DNA from: Prevotellaceae bacterium UBA6417 | Lineage (GTDB): Bacteria; Bacteroidota; Bacteroidia; Bacteroidales; Bacteroidaceae | NCBI GenBank assembly: GCA_002439755.1 | Contig: DJPH01000015.1 | Location: 1 to 12,735 of the forward strand | Length of the DNA stretch: 12,735 bases | Direction: 5' to 3' | Part shown: piece after piece, positions 1 through 7,035 of the stretch | Layout: each line of letters begins with the position of its first letter | Numbering within the stretch: position 1 is the stretch's first letter | Made by a program: the position numbers and the translations under genes | The notes under the pieces: model-generated | Seen by the model: only the letters and a program-made list of their open reading frames with translations | Databases searched by the model: none | Told to the model about the DNA's origin: nothing

Positions 1-9
1 CTACGCATT
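1..9 (-). CDS. Possible first codons of a tyrosine site-specific integrase (cut by window edge)
   Basis: Only three codons are visible: on the minus strand the window ends with ATG CGT AG, which can encode Met-Arg-Ser. Many Bacteroidetes tyrosine recombinases begin MRSTFK, so this fits the start of such a gene leaving the window to the left. Context supports it: a TAnnTTTG promoter box about 57 bp upstream, repeated TTGTCCC motifs in the leader, and a duplicated mnmE 3' end that looks like an attachment site. No catalytic residue can be seen, so the call rests on context and could be wrong. Confidence 0.25.
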   Translation of the reverse strand, partial: NA

Positions 10-26
10 TATCGGATGAACCAGTT

Positions 27-70
27 TTTTGTCCCTCGCATCCCTTTCGGGGGACAATCTGGGGACAAAA
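27..70. repeat. Cluster of three TTGTCCC motifs (two direct, one inverted)
   Basis: On the minus strand TTGTCCCC occurs at 61-68 and again at 49-57 (TTGTCCCCC). An inverted copy, TTTTGTCCC on the plus strand, lies at 27-35 and pairs with GGGACAAAA at 62-70. The motifs lie between the putative promoter box and the putative integrase start. They could be recombinase or regulator binding sites, or form a hairpin in the leader transcript. The repeats are seen directly; the role is inference. Confidence 0.5.
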
Positions 71-73
71 TTA
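66..73 (-). promoter_or_regulatory. TAnnTTTG -7 box for a leftward gene
   Basis: On the minus strand this reads TAATTTTG, an exact match to the Bacteroides -7 consensus TAnnTTTG. I see no TTTG -33 element at the usual 19-21 bp spacing, so only half the promoter is supported. It would start a transcript near position 59 that reads out of the window through the TTGTCCC cluster. Confidence 0.35.
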
Positions 74-108
74 CGAAAATAATATTAGAACAGGCATAAA
101 TTATGGAG

Positions 109-181
109 AAAAAGAGAAAACACAACTTTCTTATAAAATCACTGATATTATGCGATTTACAGACTTATGTTTTCTCTTTTT
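109..181. repeat. Perfect 14-bp inverted repeat downstream of mnmE
   Basis: The purine-rich arm AAAAAGAGAAAACA at 109-122 is matched by its exact complement at 168-181, with 45 bp between the arms. A smaller inverted pair, AAATC at 136-140 and GATTT at 154-158, sits inside. The arms could form a long, weak hairpin that ends mnmE transcription, because the distal arm is U-rich in either direction. They could equally be arm-type sites of an integrative element. The spacer is long for an intrinsic terminator, so I do not call it one. Confidence 0.5.
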
Positions 182-201
182 ATGCTTTTCTATTCTTTAG
201 G

Positions 202-240
202 TCACTTGCCGACGCAGAATATTTATTTGCCCACGCAGAA
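202..240 (-). repeat. Attachment-site-like tandem duplication of the mnmE 3' end
   Basis: Two 18-bp units are separated by 3 bp. The first, 223-240, is the true end of mnmE and reads TTC TGC GTG GGC AAA TAA on the minus strand. The second, 202-219, reads TTC TGC GTC GGC AAG TGA. They match at 15 of 18 positions, and the three differences leave the encoded FCVGK-stop unchanged. The second unit is also in frame with the first. The same conserved 3' end of trmE/thdF is the known attachment site of Salmonella genomic island 1, so this most likely records integration by a recombinase that carries its own copy of the mnmE end. Confidence 0.6.
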
Positions 241-1614
241 CCTGTCAAAGATGTTGTGGAGGATGGTTGTTGAGGTCACTTCTCCGATGATGTCGCTCAG
301 CTGGTAGATGCAGTCGCGCATGTCTTGTGCAATGAAGTCTGTGGGGAGCGATGTTTGGAGGCCGGCTTTGATGCGTCGAATGTCTTCGAGGGCGAGTGTG
401 AGGGCTTCGTAGTGGCGCATGTTGCTGACGATGATGTCGTTTTCCATATCTTTGGGTATTTGGGCCATTGTTGTCAGCATGTTTTCGAGTTCTTCCAGAT
501 TTGTTTTGTTTTTGGCCGAGATGAAGATGGTTGGAAATGGTATTGCCGCGTGCAGTTTTTCGCTGAGGAGCTTCAGGCTGTCGGGTGTCATCTCTTCCGT
601 TTTGTTGACCACCATCAGTGTTTGTTTGTTTTTGACGGCTGTCAGGATTTGCTGGTTGATATTCTGTGTATGGCTGTCGGTGGCGTCGATGAGCCACAGG
701 ATGATGTTGGCCTGTTCTATTTTGCTGAATGTTTTTTCGATGCCGAGCTGTTCTATTTCGTCGTCGGTTTTGCGGATGCCTGCCGTGTCGATAAATCGGA
801 ATAGCATTCCGTTGATGGTCATGGTGTCTTCTATGGCGTCGCGTGTTGTGCCGTTGATTTGGCTCACGATGGCTTTGTCTTCGCCCAGGAGTGCGTTGAG
901 CAGGGTTGATTTTCCCACGTTGGTTTCGCCTATGATGGCTACGGGGATGCCTTCTTTGATGGCGTTGCCGGCTTGGAACGAGTGTGCCAGTCGGCTGATT
1001 TTCTGTTCGATGGTGTCGGCCAGGCTTTTCAGTTGTCCGCGGTCGGCAAATTCGAGTTCTTCGTGGTCGCTGAAGTCGAGTTCGAGTTCCATGAGCGACT
1101 GTAGTTCTATGAGTTTGTCGCGCAGTTTTTTCAGTTCTGCGCTATAGGTGCCGCGCATTTGGTTGACGGCCAGCCGGTGTGCGGCTGCTGTTTTTGCTGC
1201 TATTAGGTCGGCTATGCTTTCGGCCTGGCTCAGGTCCATTTTGCCGTTCATGAATGCGCGTTGTGTGTATTCGCCCGGCTGGGCAAGGCGGCAGCCATTG
1301 TCGAGCAGCAGTTGCATGACTTTTTGCATGACATAGGGTGAGTTGTGGCACGATATTTCCGTGCTGTTTTCGCCTGTGTATGAGTGTGGGCTGCGGAATA
1401 CGCTTACGAGTACTTCGTCTACGGGTTTTTCTTCTGCGTCAACTATCCAGCCGTAACTGAGTGTCGAGCTTTTTGCCTCGTCCAGTTTTTTACCTTTGTG
1501 TGCGCGGAATATCTTTTCGGTCAGGCGGATGGCTTCTGGTCCTGAAACGCGCACGATTCCTATTGCGCCCCCCTGCCCTGTGGCAATGGCGCATATTGTG
1601 TCGGGCTCTGTCAT
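223..1614 (-). CDS. mnmE: tRNA uridine-5-carboxymethylaminomethyl(34) synthesis GTPase MnmE
   Basis: MnmE works with MnmG to place the carboxymethylaminomethyl group on wobble uridine-34 of several tRNAs, using GTP, a folate one-carbon unit and glycine or ammonium. The 463-residue length is normal. The N-terminal folate-binding domain begins with the typical DTICAIATGQGGAIGIVRVSG. The G domain shows the P-loop GETNVGKST near residue 226, TTRD, DTAG, NKTE near residue 335 and a SAK motif. The protein ends in the conserved FCVGK whose Cys is needed for modification. I chose ATG at 1614 over an in-frame TTG at 1638 because the latter overlaps udp and adds residues unlike the family. It lies 10 bp after udp, so it is probably co-transcribed. 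One oddity is NKTE in place of the usual NKxD guanine-specificity motif. Confidence 0.96.
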   Translation of the reverse strand: MTEPDTICAIATGQGGAIGIVRVSGPEAIRLTEKIFRAHKGKKLDEAKSSTLSYGWIVDAEEKPVDEVLVSVFRSPHSYTGENSTEISCHNSPYVMQKVMQLLLDNGCRLAQPGEYTQRAFMNGKMDLSQAESIADLIAAKTAAAHRLAVNQMRGTYSAELKKLRDKLIELQSLMELELDFSDHEELEFADRGQLKSLADTIEQKISRLAHSFQAGNAIKEGIPVAIIGETNVGKSTLLNALLGEDKAIVSQINGTTRDAIEDTMTINGMLFRFIDTAGIRKTDDEIEQLGIEKTFSKIEQANIILWLIDATDSHTQNINQQILTAVKNKQTLMVVNKTEEMTPDSLKLLSEKLHAAIPFPTIFISAKNKTNLEELENMLTTMAQIPKDMENDIIVSNMRHYEALTLALEDIRRIKAGLQTSLPTDFIAQDMRDCIYQLSDIIGEVTSTTILHNIFDRFCVGK

Positions 1615-1624
1615 TGATGATGGG

Positions 1625-2500
1625 TTATATTCTTTCAAGGACGGTCTCTATCAGATTGTCCATTGAGTTTTTATAGGCGGCGTCGGCTTCCTGTTTGCGT
1701 CGGTTGGCTATTACCATGCAGCATGTCATGGCTTTGTGTCCCAGCAGTTTTGACAGGCCGGCTACTGCGCTGCTTTCCATTTCATAGTTGGTGATGCGCA
1801 GTCCGCGGTATTCATAGTTCTCCACTTTTTTGTTTTGGTTGGGATCGGCCAGCGGCAGACGCAGCTGTCTGCCTTGGGGGCCGAAGAATCCTCCGCATGC
1901 GATGGTTACGCCTCTCACCATGTCGTTTCGGGCTATGCGGTTGAGCAGTGTGGTGTCGGCATCGATCACGTAGGGTGCGCACAGCAGGGGATTCCAGTCC
2001 ATGTAGCGTGTAAAGTGTTCTTCCATTTCGATGTCGCACACTTGGTTGCGGCCGGCATAGAAGTTGAGCAGGCCGTCAAATCCGATGCTTTTGCAGCTGG
2101 CTATGAAGGTGCCAACGGGGGTGTTTTCCTGAAGTCCGCCGCATGTACCCACGCGTACTATGTCGAGCGATGTGAGTGTGTCTTTGACGGTGCGCGATGC
2201 CAGATCGATGTTGACCAGTGCGTCGAGTTCGTTGAGCACTATGTCGATGTTGTCGCAACCGATGCCTGTCGACATGGCTGTGATGCGTTTGCCTTTATAG
2301 CTGCCTGTGATGGTATGGAATTCGCGGCTGGTCACGTTGCATTCGCATTTGTCGAAGTGCCGTGCAAACTGGTCTACGCGGGCCGGGTCGCCCATCAGAA
2401 TCACTTTGTCTGCCACCTGTTCGGGGTACAGGTGCAGGTGAAACACTGAGCCGTCTTCGTTGATTATCAGTTCCGAGGGTGCAAAATATTGTTTTTCCAT
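1625..2500 (-). CDS. udp: Uridine phosphorylase (nucleoside phosphorylase family NP-I)
   Basis: This cytosolic enzyme of pyrimidine salvage splits uridine with phosphate into uracil and ribose-1-phosphate. Family signatures run in order: the phosphate-binding GDPARV near residue 37, STGIGCDNIDIVLNEL, RVGTCGGLQ, the base-binding region FFGPQGRQLRLPL, and the ribose-binding NYEMESSAV. The length of about 291 residues is typical of Bacteroidales members. ATG at 2500 is preferred because the protein then starts MEKQYFAPSEL; a GTG at 2509 overlapping the stop of the upstream PD40 gene is an alternative that adds three residues. It sits between the PD40 gene and mnmE with gaps of 5 and 10 bp, so the three are likely one operon. 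The exact nucleoside preference cannot be proven from sequence. Confidence 0.92.
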   Translation of the reverse strand: MEKQYFAPSELIINEDGSVFHLHLYPEQVADKVILMGDPARVDQFARHFDKCECNVTSREFHTITGSYKGKRITAMSTGIGCDNIDIVLNELDALVNIDLASRTVKDTLTSLDIVRVGTCGGLQENTPVGTFIASCKSIGFDGLLNFYAGRNQVCDIEMEEHFTRYMDWNPLLCAPYVIDADTTLLNRIARNDMVRGVTIACGGFFGPQGRQLRLPLADPNQNKKVENYEYRGLRITNYEMESSAVAGLSKLLGHKAMTCCMVIANRRKQEADAAYKNSMDNLIETVLERI

Positions 2501-2505
2501 CTGTT

Positions 2506-3822
2506 TCACTTCTTGCCGAGCGCGGCCTGTTCTTCTTTGCGCACATCGTTTTCGAGTTTGCTTATGGCCGTGTCCATTTGTTCAACGTTCTGTTCTTGTT
2601 TCAGGATGGTTGCTTTCAGTTCTTTTTGGCCTTTGGCATATTGGCAGCGGTTGTTTTCGAGGTTTGTCATCAGTTCGCTGCGTTGCGACTCCAGTTTTGT
2701 CAAGTTGCCGGCCAGTTGTCGGGCTTTTGCGCTCTTAAACTGGCTCATGTCGTGATATACGGTGCCCGAGGCCACTATGAAGGTGTAGTTTTCGTGGTTT
2801 TGTTGGGTGCTTTTGGCTGTCAGCAGGCTTTCTTTCAGTCTTTTCGTTGCTTCGGCCACGGCATTCTTGTTGGTTTGGGTGGCTTTGATACTACTGAGGC
2901 GTGCCAGGTTGCGCACTTTCTCTTCGTTGCCTTCGTCGATGGTATAGACTTCGCGGCTTTCGGTGGGTATGAATATGTAGACGCATACTTTGCCTTCGGG
3001 CTGGTAGCGGTCGGTGACAAACCATCCCAGCCTGTTCACTTCGTCGATGGCATAGAGGTAGTCGTTGGCGGGTGAGTTAAAGGGCATGCCTATGTTTTCG
3101 GGTTTCAGATACTTTTTGGTGTCGGTGTTGTAGCGTGTCACGTAGATGTCGTAGCCGCCCAGGCTGCCTTTTCCCTTGGAGGCGTAATAGAGCGTGGTGC
3201 CATCGGCCAGCATGTAGGGGTATCCTTGGCAGTCGCCCGAGTCGGCCAGTTCTTCCAACTGCTGCGGGGTGCTCCATTTGTCGCCCACTTTGTTGCGCAC
3301 GGTTAGTTTGTCGTTGCCTTCTTTGTCGGGATACGAATAGATGATGTTGTCCTGAAATTCGTTCAGGTATACGGTGGTGGCTTTCAGCGCGGCCGATGCC
3401 TTACTGTCGTTGGGAAACACCTGTGCATAGGTGGCCAGTGTGCCGCAGCTGGGATTGAGCCGGTAGGCGTTGAGCACTTTGGCTTTGTCGACCACGAAAC
3501 TGTCAATGAAGATCACTTTCTCGGTGGCTTGCAGCATGTTGTCGCCCATGATGGCTTTTTCCGTGAGAGCTTCGAGCTCTTCGGGCGATTGTTTCTTTTT
3601 TCGGGCTGCCTCGATTTCCTCTTCGAGTTTTTGGTTGGCTTCTTCGAATCGATAACTGTCGAACAGCAGTCGTGCGTCGTCCGATATGGCGGCTTTTTCG
3701 GCGGGTACGGCCGTCTCGGCGGCGGGCTTCGGCGGTGTCTTGTGTGTTTTCTTGCGTTTTTGTGCCGCGAGCGACATGGCCAGAATGCAGCAACAAGCAG
3801 CTATCAGCAATCTTTTCGTCAT
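2506..3822 (-). CDS. Exported PD40 (WD40-like beta-propeller) protein with C-terminal coiled coil
   Basis: The protein begins MTKRLLIAACCC and has a signal peptide with a likely signal peptidase I site after SLAA (residue 20). A Lys/Pro/Ala-rich linker and a charged helix (about residues 50-75) follow. The middle holds PD40-type blades: YPYMLADGTTLYYASKGKG, LGGYDIYVTRYN and NIGMPFNSPANDYLYAIDE, which match the ADGxTLYFASxGxGxLGGYDIY pattern of OmpA/TolB-associated propellers. The last 60 residues or so are rich in Lys, Glu and Gln and look like a coiled coil. No OmpA peptidoglycan-binding domain is present. It probably acts in the periplasm or at the outer membrane; its ligand is unknown. An upstream ATG at 3900 would give a 464-residue form, but a promoter box at 3855-3862 lies inside that extension and the signal peptide starts at 3822. 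Confidence 0.85.
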   Translation of the reverse strand: MTKRLLIAACCCILAMSLAAQKRKKTHKTPPKPAAETAVPAEKAAISDDARLLFDSYRFEEANQKLEEEIEAARKKKQSPEELEALTEKAIMGDNMLQATEKVIFIDSFVVDKAKVLNAYRLNPSCGTLATYAQVFPNDSKASAALKATTVYLNEFQDNIIYSYPDKEGNDKLTVRNKVGDKWSTPQQLEELADSGDCQGYPYMLADGTTLYYASKGKGSLGGYDIYVTRYNTDTKKYLKPENIGMPFNSPANDYLYAIDEVNRLGWFVTDRYQPEGKVCVYIFIPTESREVYTIDEGNEEKVRNLARLSSIKATQTNKNAVAEATKRLKESLLTAKSTQQNHENYTFIVASGTVYHDMSQFKSAKARQLAGNLTKLESQRSELMTNLENNRCQYAKGQKELKATILKQEQNVEQMDTAISKLENDVRKEEQAALGKK

Positions 3823-3854
3823 GTTTTTTAGGTCTGTTGTCATGAATGAATGGT

Positions 3855-3862
3855 CAAAGGTA
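3855..3862 (-). promoter_or_regulatory. TAnnTTTG -7 box for the PD40-udp-mnmE unit
   Basis: On the minus strand this reads TACCTTTG, matching the Bacteroides -7 consensus. A TTTG -33 element is not seen at the standard spacing. The predicted start near 3849 gives a leader of about 27 bases to the ATG at 3822, which supports that start over the ones at 3900 and 3843. Confidence 0.45.
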
Positions 3863-3903
3863 AGCATTTCCTTGCATATAGCGGTGGGTTTTCGGGGCAA
3901 ACG

Positions 3904-4635
3904 TCAGGTTTCGACCAGTTTGTTTTCTTTTTCCAGGGCGTGCCACATGCTGTAGCGCAGTTCGGGGTTGAGTTGTTCCATCTCGCCGAGCAGGGCTTTG
4001 GCACGTGTGCGGTTTGACTCGTGTTCGTAGGGGCAGTGTTTCAGCTGTTTTTGATAGTTGTTGATGGCGGCCCACTCTGTTAGGTCGGCTTCTCTGATGC
4101 GACACAGGGGGCGTATCAGTGTGAGCTCCATCTTGCGGTAGCGCAGCAGTGCCGGCATGGTGCCGAAGCTGCCTTCGAACATCAGGTTCATCAGTGTGGT
4201 ACACAGGATGTCATCGTTGTGGTGACCGAGTGCCAACTTGTTGAATCCGTGTGTGGAGCAAAATTCAAATAAAGCTTTTCTTCGTGTCCACGAGCACAGA
4301 AAACAGGGGTTGCGCCCTGCCCTTGTGTCGGGCTCGAAACGGGTTGTCACAACGTGCAGTGCCACTCCCAGCTGCTTGCAGAAGTTTTCGAGATAGGCCG
4401 TGTCGGTTTCGTAGTCGACGTTTTGCATTCTTACATGCATGGCTTCTACCTTGAAGTCGGGGTGCTTCACCTTGGAGCGCATGGCCAGCAGTTGTGTGAG
4501 ACACAGCGAGTCCTTGCCACCCGACAGTCCAACGAGCACGCGGTCGCCGTCGTTGATGAGACCGAAGTCTTTCATGGCCCTGTTGAGCTGTCGGAACAAC
4601 AGGCGTTCCAGCTTTTGTACGGCCGTTACTGCCAT
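3904..4635 (-). CDS. ttcA: tRNA 2-thiocytidine biosynthesis protein TtcA-type PP-loop ATPase
   Basis: TtcA-family enzymes adenylate cytidine-32 of certain tRNAs and replace its oxygen with sulfur, using an oxygen-sensitive iron-sulfur cluster. The ATP-binding PP-loop appears as LVGLSGGKDSLCL near residues 34-46. The CxxC pair of the cluster is seen in NPCFLCSW, and a later lone Cys in KHCPYE is a candidate third ligand. GHHNDDILCTTLMNLMFEG matches the conserved GHHxDD region. At 243 residues it is somewhat shorter than the Escherichia coli enzyme. It lies 20 bp downstream of the NfnAB-like gene and is probably co-transcribed with it. A related PP-loop tRNA thiolase of different target is possible, since subfamilies differ mainly in the Cys pattern. 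Confidence 0.82.
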   Translation of the reverse strand: MAVTAVQKLERLLFRQLNRAMKDFGLINDGDRVLVGLSGGKDSLCLTQLLAMRSKVKHPDFKVEAMHVRMQNVDYETDTAYLENFCKQLGVALHVVTTRFEPDTRAGRNPCFLCSWTRRKALFEFCSTHGFNKLALGHHNDDILCTTLMNLMFEGSFGTMPALLRYRKMELTLIRPLCRIREADLTEWAAINNYQKQLKHCPYEHESNRTRAKALLGEMEQLNPELRYSMWHALEKENKLVET

Positions 4636-4655
4636 TTGTTTCGGGCGTGACGGGT

Positions 4656-6947
4656 TTAGTGTTGCGAGCGGAGATATTCGTCCATGCGGGCGGCCGCCTT
4701 GCGTCCGTCGCCCATGGCCAGTATCACGGTGGCTCCGCCTCTCACTATGTCGCCGCCGGCATAGATATAGGGTATCGACGAGCGCATGTCGTCGTTGACG
4801 GCTATGGTGTTTTTGCGTCCCAGCTCAAGTCCTTCGATGGAGCGCGGCACGATGGGGTTGGGACTCACGCCTACGCTCACGATGACCAGATCGACGGGCA
4901 GTGTCTCCACTGCACCTTCAATGGGCACGGGGCTACGCCGTCCCGAGGCGTCGGGCTCGCCGAGCTGCATCTTCTGCAATACTATTTCGTTTACCCTACC
5001 CTGCTCGTCGCCGTGATATTCCAGGGGATTATGCAGTGTCAAAAATTCTACGCCTTCTTCCTTGGCGTGTTTCACCTCTTCGGCGCGTGCCGGCATTTCG
5101 GCTTCGCTGCGGCGGTATATTATCATGGCACGCTCGGCACCCAGGCGCAGGGCTGTGCGTACCGAGTCCATGGCCGTGTTGCCGCCGCCTATCACGGCCA
5201 CACGCTTGCCCATGGGTACGGGTGTGTCGCTGTCGTCGCTCGAAGCGTCCATCAGGTTGACACGCGTGAGATATTCGTTGGACGAGAGCACATTGATGAG
5301 GTTTTCGCCCGGTATGTTCATGAAGTTGGGCAGTCCGGCTCCCGAGGCCACAAAGATGCCTTCGTAGCCGTCGGCCTTGAGCTGGTCGGTGGTGATGGTC
5401 TTGCCGATGATGCAGTCTTTGACGAAGGTGACGCCCAGTTTTTCCAGATTTTCTATTTCGGCGTCTACTATTCTGTTGGGCAGGCGGTATTCGGGTATGC
5501 CGTATTTCAATACGCCGCCTATTTCGTGGAGTGCTTCAAATACGGTTACGCTGTAGCCCAGCTTGGCCATGTCGCCGGCAAACGAGAGTCCGGCCGGTCC
5601 CGAGCCCACTACGGCCACTTTGCGCCCGTTATGGGGCTGTGTTTTGGGCACTGCGGCCATGTCGTGCTCGCGCTCCCAGTCGGCGGCAAAGCGTTCCAAA
5701 TAGCCTATGGCCACGGCCTGGCGGCCTGTCTTGAGGTGAAGGCATTTTGACTCGCACTGCTTTTCCTGCGGGCACACACGGCCGCACACGGCCGGCAGTG
5801 CACTGTATTCCTTGAGCGTGCGGGCTGCTTCGGCAATGTGGTTGCGCTCGATGTTTTTGACAAATCGCGGTATGTCGATGCCCACGGGGCAGCCTTCAAC
5901 ACATCCGGGACGGGCGCAGTCGAGACAGCGACGGGCTTCGGTCAGTGCCTGCTCGAGCGTGAGGCCGCGGTTGACCTCGTCTTTCAGGCGGTGGCGGCGC
6001 ACGGAGGCTTCGAGCTCGTTCATCGAGCACCGCTCAATGGCCATGCGCTCTTTGGGGCTGACGGCTTTGCGCAACTGGGTGCGCCACGGGGCTTCGCGGC
6101 TCTCGTCGGCGGCTTCGCGTTCGCTCCGGTCGGCTTCGTAGCGGGCCATGTCGGCCTTTTCCTGCTCGCCGAATGCCTTCATGCGCTTGAGCATCTCGTC
6201 GAAATCGACCTGATGGCCGTCAAACTCGGGACCGTCGACGCACACAAACTTCATCTGCCCACCTACGGTGATGCGGCAGGCTCCGCACATGCCGGTGCCG
6301 TCGACCATGATGGTGTTGAGCGACACATCGGTGGGTATCTCGTATTTCTTTGTCAAGAGGCATACGAACTTCATCATCACGGCGGGCCCGATGGCAAAGC
6401 AGCGGTCCACCTTTTCGCGCCGGAGCACCTGCTCGATGCCTTGGGTGACAAGGCCTTTCTGGCCGTAGCTGCCGTCGTCGGTCATGATGATCACTTCGTC
6501 GGAGCTCTTTCTCACCAGGTCTTCCATGATGATGAGATTGCGCGTGCGGCCGGCAAGGATGCTTATCACGCGGTTGCCGGCTGCCTTGAGGGCCTGAATG
6601 ATGGGGAGCATCGGGGCCACGCCCACACCGCCGCCGGCACATACCACTGTGCCGAAGCGGGCAATGTCGGTGGGTTTGCCCAACGGGCCTACCACATCTT
6701 CGATGACATCGCCCACGGCAAGGTCGCACAGCTTGCCGCTCGAAACGCCCACGCGCTGGGCCACCAGCATGATGGTGCCCTCCTTGCGGTCGGCTTCGGC
6801 AATGGTGAGCGGTATGCGTTCGCCATGCTTGTCGACACGTACTATCACAAAGTTGCCGGCCTTGCGGCTCCTGGCTATCAGCGGAGCTTTGACCTTGAAC
6901 ATGAACACGTTTTCGGAAAACTGCTCCTTGGCTATGATTTCATTCAT
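4656..6947 (-). CDS. Fused NfnA/GltD-like iron-sulfur flavoprotein (NADPH-dependent oxidoreductase)
   Basis: This 763-residue protein joins two modules that are separate subunits in many bacteria. Residues 1-275 resemble NfnA/PyrK: a flavin-binding RVDKHGERIPLTIAEAD segment, a pyridine-nucleotide loop CAGGGVGVAPMLP, and a [2Fe-2S] site DGTGMCGACR followed by KFVCVDGPEFDGHQVDF near residues 216-245. Residues 300-763 resemble NfnB/GltD: two [4Fe-4S] motifs (CLDCARPGCVEGCP near 341 and CGRVCPQEKQCESKC near 387), an FAD loop GSGPAGLSFAGDMA near 447, and an NADPH loop GGGNTAMDSVRTAL near 585. Nfn proteins couple NADH, NADPH and ferredoxin by electron bifurcation. The family is often annotated as NADPH-dependent glutamate synthase, but no large GltB subunit lies nearby, so an Nfn-like role seems more likely. 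ATG at 6947 follows a plausible promoter box. Confidence 0.9.
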   Translation of the reverse strand: MNEIIAKEQFSENVFMFKVKAPLIARSRKAGNFVIVRVDKHGERIPLTIAEADRKEGTIMLVAQRVGVSSGKLCDLAVGDVIEDVVGPLGKPTDIARFGTVVCAGGGVGVAPMLPIIQALKAAGNRVISILAGRTRNLIIMEDLVRKSSDEVIIMTDDGSYGQKGLVTQGIEQVLRREKVDRCFAIGPAVMMKFVCLLTKKYEIPTDVSLNTIMVDGTGMCGACRITVGGQMKFVCVDGPEFDGHQVDFDEMLKRMKAFGEQEKADMARYEADRSEREAADESREAPWRTQLRKAVSPKERMAIERCSMNELEASVRRHRLKDEVNRGLTLEQALTEARRCLDCARPGCVEGCPVGIDIPRFVKNIERNHIAEAARTLKEYSALPAVCGRVCPQEKQCESKCLHLKTGRQAVAIGYLERFAADWEREHDMAAVPKTQPHNGRKVAVVGSGPAGLSFAGDMAKLGYSVTVFEALHEIGGVLKYGIPEYRLPNRIVDAEIENLEKLGVTFVKDCIIGKTITTDQLKADGYEGIFVASGAGLPNFMNIPGENLINVLSSNEYLTRVNLMDASSDDSDTPVPMGKRVAVIGGGNTAMDSVRTALRLGAERAMIIYRRSEAEMPARAEEVKHAKEEGVEFLTLHNPLEYHGDEQGRVNEIVLQKMQLGEPDASGRRSPVPIEGAVETLPVDLVIVSVGVSPNPIVPRSIEGLELGRKNTIAVNDDMRSSIPYIYAGGDIVRGGATVILAMGDGRKAAARMDEYLRSQH

Positions 6948-6968
6948 ACTTTAATTCGTTTTGTCAGA

Positions 6969-6976
6969 CAAAAATA
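6969..6976 (-). promoter_or_regulatory. TAnnTTTG -7 box for the NfnAB-like gene
   Basis: On the minus strand this reads TATTTTTG, an exact Bacteroides -7 match, with a predicted start about 15 bases before the ATG at 6947. The -33 region (around 6996-6999) is a poor match to TTTG. It would make the housekeeping block independent of the accessory operon upstream. Confidence 0.4.
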
Positions 6977-7035
6977 CGGCTTTTTTGCGAAACCGCATTG
7001 TCGGAGCCCCTATTTTCTGTGGCACCGCCACGCTC

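Noticed and set aside
1615..1638. TTG start giving an MnmE with eight extra N-terminal residues
   Set aside because: It overlaps udp, uses a rare start, and the family begins close to the ATG at 1614.
3823..3900. Upstream ATG codons at 3900 and 3843 for the PD40 protein
   Set aside because: They place a charged extension before a good signal peptide, and a TACCTTTG promoter box lies at 3855-3862, so the transcript probably starts inside the longer form.
4656..6947. Calling the fused flavoprotein a glutamate synthase small subunit
   Set aside because: The GltD-like half is only part of it; the NfnA-like half with its [2Fe-2S] site and the lack of a GltB gene nearby make this name incomplete, so no gene symbol was given.
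7019..7031. Hairpin GTGGC-ACC-GCCAC after the DUF6734 gene as an intrinsic terminator
   Set aside because: The stem is only 5 bp and on the minus strand it is followed by AGAAAATA, not a U-run.
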